Below, one piece after another: positions 58,810-64,000 of a stretch of DNA of 64,000 bases. This DNA comes from Membranipora membranacea (Eukaryota > Bryozoa > Gymnolaemata > Cheilostomatida > Membraniporidae). Position 1 is the first letter of the stretch. Each line of letters opens with the position of its first letter. The notes under the pieces were generated by a model. It was not told the DNA's origin. It saw only the letters and a program-made list of their open reading frames with translations, and ran no database searches. The translations under genes were made by a program, and so were the position numbers. Location: the NCBI GenBank assembly GCA_914767715.1, contig OU612070.1:2495501-2559500 (forward strand), in the 5' to 3' direction.

Positions 58810-59075
58810 CCCGGCCATAATGCCATGGTCAAAACACCATTGGGACAAAATGCCAGTGACATAATGCCATTGACATTATGCCATTGCCATAATGCTGTAG
58901 GTGATAACACCACTGCACACTATACCAATGCCAAAATACCAGTTGTACAAAACGCCAGTTGTATCAAAATACCAGTGGTTATAACGCCAGGTTGGACATA
59001 ATACCATTTGGGACAACATACCATATCCTAAAATACCATTGCCATAATGCCAAAATGTGATACCAAAGGAGATAA
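58810..59075. repeat. Degenerate short tandem repeat (ATAATGCCATTG-like)
   Basis: About fifteen imperfect copies of a unit of 14-20 bases built on CATAATGCCATTGG occur, with drift to AAATACCAGT and AAAACGCCAGT. The unit length is not fixed, unlike a satellite. It lies after the last tentative exon of gene 3. Confidence 0.6.
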
Positions 59076-59389
59076 AGCCACGCTGCATTTTTGTTGTAAG
59101 TTGTATTACAGCTGCGAGTTGCTCGGTGAGAGGCTCAGCTGTTTAAAACCGTCCCCTTCACAGTGCAAGTCATAGGTCCTAAGGTTTCTTCGTTCAATTT
59201 CGATGATATCTAAGGTTTGTTTGGGTCCACAAACTGAGAACTAGTGACTTGTAACAAATGTTTCTTAACTATTCTCTAGAATAGCATGAAAATAACTCTG
59301 GATAATTACCAATTTCTTTATTTTTTCGGAAGCCAAGTCTCATCGATAAGACTACAATGATTTTTTTTTATTTATTGACAAACGACCTT

Positions 59390-62300
59390 CATCATTAGAA
59401 TTATAAGGGGACTTAGTATCGTTTGATTTTCAATTTTGCGCACTGATGCTAAAAAACAAAATACAAAATGTTTTTTGTTTTCTGTTCCAAAACAACAAAT
59501 CAAAATATGAAAATCGAGTCAATTTTGATTTGTTGATTTTCTTATTGACGAAAACCTAAATATTGATATGAATCCTATTTTCATATTTCAACTTTGAATC
59601 ACAAAAACAAAAATTGAAAAATGAATTGATTTTTGTTTTTCATTTTTGATGCTACAAAATAAAAATGAAAATCCGATTCCATATTTTGTTTTTCATTTTT
59701 TGTGTTGAAAGACAAAAAAAACAAAAATCAAACATTGCAAATGTAGCCTAAGTTGTCAATTTCCTCATGGGGATATACTGGGGTTTGCATTCATTGCCTC
59801 TACCGGATGCTGCTGCCAAGACTGGGTTGTCGGCCTGAGTCTGGTATGCTGAGATAATTTTGTCAAGTAAAGTCAGCTGCTACAACGGGCTACTGCGTGG
59901 CTTGTTTGCATTGAGGGCCACACAATTTATGTTTCAGTGCTTAAGATGAAAGGTATTCGGCGCAGGTGCTTGGTAGTGAATGTTGCTGATGCTGTTGGGC
60001 TACTGTCTGGTGGCTGCCGCATGTTTGATGCCGATTGTAAGTTAATCTTACACCCTCTGGTGGGTGTGCTACCGCTGGTGTGTTACAGATGGTGTGCACA
60101 GTGTGCTGCCGATAACACGCAGTGTATTTAGTTTTGTTAAGTTTATTTTGTCATCCAATATCATGGTATTGATGAAATTGAATGCTTACAATGTTGGGTT
60201 AAAAATGACTGAGAGCGGAGATTATTAAAATGAGTCATAAAGAAAGGGAAAACGGACTTGGCTCGTTTTTGGGACCTACATAGTTTAGGTCTAAAAATGG
60301 TTTCGCAGCGAGAAGATGTTCTACATTCATTTCTGATAATATGATTGAAAAGAGGGTGTGTTTGATCAGCAGCTATTCTTACAAAATGCCTCTTGCTCCT
60401 TTCAAAAATAAAATCATAATGAGGGTAAATTTGAAAAATTCAAGCCTTTCTTCGTAACATAGGCTTGGTAAATGATGATTAATGTCGCTGATGCGCTGTC
60501 GATTTTATGATCAGCATATTTCTTCTGGAGGGTGCGCTGCCGTACACCAATGAGCGGTAGCAGACCAACCATCAGCAGCACACTGGGTACACCATCTGTA
60601 TTAAAAAATCTGTAAAGTATTAAAAAAAAAATCTGTAACACACCAGGCAGCAAGCTTAAAGGGCAACCAAGGATTCGCATCGTGATATATCGCCTTTTCA
60701 GTTTCTCAGGAACTACTTGTCCCATCTCAAAGATTCCTTCACTGACATGTTGCCAGTAGTCCGACTTATGTTTAATATCACATGTTACATCATGTTTCTA
60801 CCTTGATTGATTGTAAATTAACAAAAAATACATTGAATACATATAGGCAGCAACGGGCAAAATGATGCAGTAAATTACGTTATGCAAAAGTGTGATGAAA
60901 ATCTATGCAGTATTACATGCAAATCACATTGTGTACAACAATGGATCAACTTTTTTGGGTGATCGTTGAGCATTGAGAGAGAAATGTTTATGCTCATGAC
61001 TACTCAACTATTGAACTTATCATCAAACGCCACTGACAAAACCTCAAAAATACTCTCTAGTTTAATGGAAGCTAATGTGCATAACATGTTCTCTAACCTA
61101 TTTTCAGCTTTTTGGCTGGAGAGGAGTGCATGTTTTGGACCAAATAAAGCTGGTTTAGCCACAAAAATCCAAATATCTCAAGATGTAAAGCCAAAATCAA
61201 CAATCGCTTCTGACAAAACCTAGACAATCTCTCGCTGTTCATCATGCTGACAATAAATTTGACTGAAATCTTTCTGAATTTCTGATTTTTGGCTGGAAAA
61301 TTTGACTTTAATTTGTTAAAATTTGGGTTATTATCCGTTACAGTTGTGACAACCAGGATCTGCAAGCTGGTAAGATCATTGATGGAAGTGACAGTACAAG
61401 ACCAAAATGGTATAATAAATTGGAAATTTTGGTTCCGGCATTATTGGGGTTGCATGCAATGAGGGGTCAGAAATGGCCCTATTACTATTGCAAAAATCAG
61501 TTTCGAGTCTCGAAGACAGGAGGCCTAAAACCATAAAGTTTCAATGAAATGTCACTCTTCCAGTAAGTGCCATGCCTCCTCTATATAGTGAAAACAAAAC
61601 TGATCAAATACCTCAAAAACAAGGCGCAGAGGGCTGAATTTAAACAGGGCACTTTTTGCCCCAAAATGAACTTCCAGAGGTCACTGCGACTCAACATCAA
61701 ATATTTGGGAGGTTTCAACTGTGAAAATAACTATTAGACATGATCACCAATTCAATATTTAAAAGTTTTAAAAAGCGATATATCACGTTAAGGAGCAGTA
61801 AATAGGCCTAATGTGCTAGGCAGCATCAGCTTTGTGCATTACGCAATGCAAAACTCAAAGTAGTTGCTGACTCTAACCTGGGTAACACTTCAGTTCTGGG
61901 GAGGTTGCAAGACATTGATGTAATGATGATAGAGCACAGGCCAAATAATAACAGGAACAGGAAACTGCTCTGTGGTATTCTATTTTAGCTGAGTTTGAGT
62001 ACCTGATGGATGAAATATTTCACAAGAATCCTGGCTGAATACTCATCCGGATAAGATTTTGTCTTTTTCCCTATGCAGAAGGTGCAATTTGCTATTAATC
62101 AATGAGAAGTTGTTTGAAAACCTGGTTTCCCTTTAACGTAAAGTCGGCGTAAAACATGCGGCAGCCACCAGACAGCAGCCCAACAGCATCAGCAACATTC
62201 ACTACCAAGCACCTGCGTCGAATACCTTTTCATCTTAAGCACTGTATAATACATTGTGTGGCCCTCAATGCAAACAAGCCACGCAGTAGCCCGTTGTAGG

Positions 62301-62586
62301 AATCGGATTTTCATTTTTATTTTGCAGCATCAAAAATGAAAAACAAAAATCAATTCATTTTTCAATTTTTGTTTTTGTGATTCAAAGTTGAAATATGAAA
62401 ATAGGATTCATATCAATATTTAGGTTTTCGTCAATAAGAAAATCCAAAATCCAAAATTGACTCGATTTTCATATTTTGATTTGTTGTTTTGGAACAGAAA
62501 ACAAGAAACATGTTCTATTTTGTTTTTTAGCATCAGTGCGCAAAATTGAAGATCAAACGATACTAAGTCCCCTTATAAGAATGATG
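59390..62586. mobile_element. 3.2-kb foldback element with long AT-rich arms
   Basis: The left arm (59390 to about 60030) and right arm (about 62145-62586) are reverse complements. Outer ends are TTATAAGGGGACTTAGTATC and its reverse complement. Inside are stretches of CAAAAATCAAAAA-type sequence and the shared words GGCTACTGCGTGGCTTG and GTTGCTGATGCTGTTGGGC. The left arm has about 180 bases not found on the right. No transposase and no clear target duplication were found. Confidence 0.75.
60656..62136. mobile_element. Long TTAA MITE relative nested in the foldback
   Basis: TTAA is at 60656-60659 and 62133-62136. The ends are AGGGCAACCAAGG and, from the right, AGGGAAACCAGG. The right portion (about 61800-62132) is the reverse complement of much of the MITE at 31433-31809. 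The remaining 1.1 kb is not seen in the short copies and has no recognised protein. Confidence 0.6.
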
Positions 62587-64000
62587 TTCTTCCAGGTGTG
62601 CCAAAACAAAACAATAATAAATAAAAGAAGAAATATGGAAGATAAAGACTAACAATGAAAATGATCATGTCTTAGACAAGAAATTGTACATAAATGCATT
62701 TTGTCGTAATGTCTTGAAAGAAAAAATCTGTTGAACTTTCATGGCTAGGCCATAGTATGACGCACGGGACATTCACAACTTGATTTTCATGTTGTAAATT
62801 TAATATTTTATTATGATATAGATAACTTTATCACGTCTCTTCCGACCATGTACACATTCAACAGACTTTTTTTTTCTACTCAAAGGTATGAAAGCCAGTT
62901 TACAGAGCCACTTAGCCAAAATGTGGTGTTTTTTTTTTCGTAAATAGATATGCAATGAAATTGAATCTTTTGATTCTTTTTAATTAGAATGTGTAGAATT
63001 TTATATGTTCAACACAGAAATTACTCACCTCACTGGTTTAATAATGATAAACCACCAAACTTGTTTTCCACTTGTAATGGACTGGGTGAGATGCACAGGA
63101 CACAAAATTACGTTCTATTTACAATGGAAAATCTGACAATATCATTCAGATAGCACAATCATCTAAGCTGTAATACAAAGAAAAGAACTTGTTTTACAGA
63201 ACCTTTGCCACTAAATTTGGAATTATTGGCAAATGTAAAAATATTTTGTTACACAGCGGACTGAAAACTAACAAGAACACCACTTTTTTGAGTTGAGAAC
63301 AAAAACTATTCAAACATGTTTGTGTAGCCGAAGGAGAAACAGAGACATAATCATTTAATTCTAGTGATGCAAATGAGGTAGAATGATACTTACGTGAAAG
63401 TGGTATAACTTGTGATTTTGTTGAGTTGGGCCACGCAAGTGATAGCCAGCTACAACTTGACAAAAAAATGCTCTGCATGTCGCCAAAGGAAACTTGTTAA
63501 GCAATGGCATTGCCTTGTTCAACAAGCACCTTTTGGTAATTTGGGCAGGGCCAGGGTTCAATCCATAGGTCCATGGTTCAATCTCACAGTCGGGCTGGCG
63601 GGGCATAGCAGGTGCATAGTAGGTACGGCGGGCACTAAGTGGATAAGATATCAGAAAAGTTTATACTTGTTGCGATTAAAAAGAAAAACTAGGCATTGCA
63701 GTAATATGTTGCCAAGTGTCACGGTATCATGTCAAAAGCTATGAACAAGAAATATAAATTTATCCAATACAAAGACAACCATTATGACTGTTCTAGAAAT
63801 GGCCTTGCCTCAGATGTTTGTGTAGGTTAAATTAAATGTTTCACTTTTTCAGTGTCTTGGCGCTGAAAAAGATTGTATTTTCATGCTAAACTGCATACTA
63901 ATGAACTCATGAACAGAATTTTCCTACACTATGTCCAATCATGCTAGCCTTCATGACGCCAGTAAAAGATATCATCGAAATTGAACTTAAAAACTTAATG
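62587..64000. other. No gene recognised
   Basis: AT-rich sequence after the foldback. GCCAGGGTTCAATCC near 63549 resembles a tRNA B box but has no paired A box. No exon with the expected FN3 frame was found. Confidence 0.4.

Noticed and set aside
63549-63563. tRNA B-box-like GCCAGGGTTCAATCC
   Set aside because: No A box or cloverleaf is present at the right distance.

Overview
The window is eukaryotic and looks like an early-branching marine invertebrate, most plausibly a sponge. This is an inference from AT-rich DNA, short exons with GT-AG introns of a few hundred bases, expanded fibronectin type III (FN3) and F-type lectin (fucolectin) genes, and dense DNA-transposon and LINE debris. No bacterial or phage features were seen. 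All three genes lie on the plus strand.

Gene 1 (before position 1 to 21536) is the 3' part of a large extracellular FN3-repeat gene. Thirty-two exons can be followed by reading frame and splice phase. FN3 domains are encoded by exon pairs (phase 1-0, then 0-1) and alternate between a Cys-poor type and a Cys-rich type. Fourteen clear domains are followed by two divergent FN3-like ones and a stop at 21536. No transmembrane segment is visible. The last intron is filled by a 3.1-kb repeat block with twelve monomers of exactly 141 bp.

The stretch 21537-36839 holds no host gene but a stack of nested mobile elements. A minus-strand Ty3/Gypsy relic is broken by a CATAG-ended element with 8-bp target duplications, which itself holds a truncated LINE with its own 12-bp duplication. 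The relic is broken again by a TTAA MITE plus a 1.9-kb foldback. A 5'-truncated LINE lies where the gag end meets the upstream region of gene 2. Other inserts are a hAT MITE carrying a tRNA-like sequence, a palindromic TA MITE and SINE relics.

Genes 2 (36840-41457) and 3 (50309 past 58621) are tandem paralogues that also share upstream DNA. Each has a signal-peptide exon followed by F-type lectin domains split over two exons. Gene 3 has three lectin domains, one FN3 domain and one more FN3 half-exon. Gene 2 has two frameshifts in its first lectin exon and only a scrap of the FN3 exon, so it is probably a pseudogene. LINE debris and a foldback hairpin lie between them. A 3.2-kb foldback with a nested TTAA element fills much of 59390-62586.

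Gene 3 would encode a secreted glycan-binding protein and gene 1 an adhesive or receptor ectodomain. A common ancestor of all three, with lectin domains first and FN3 repeats after, is possible but not shown.
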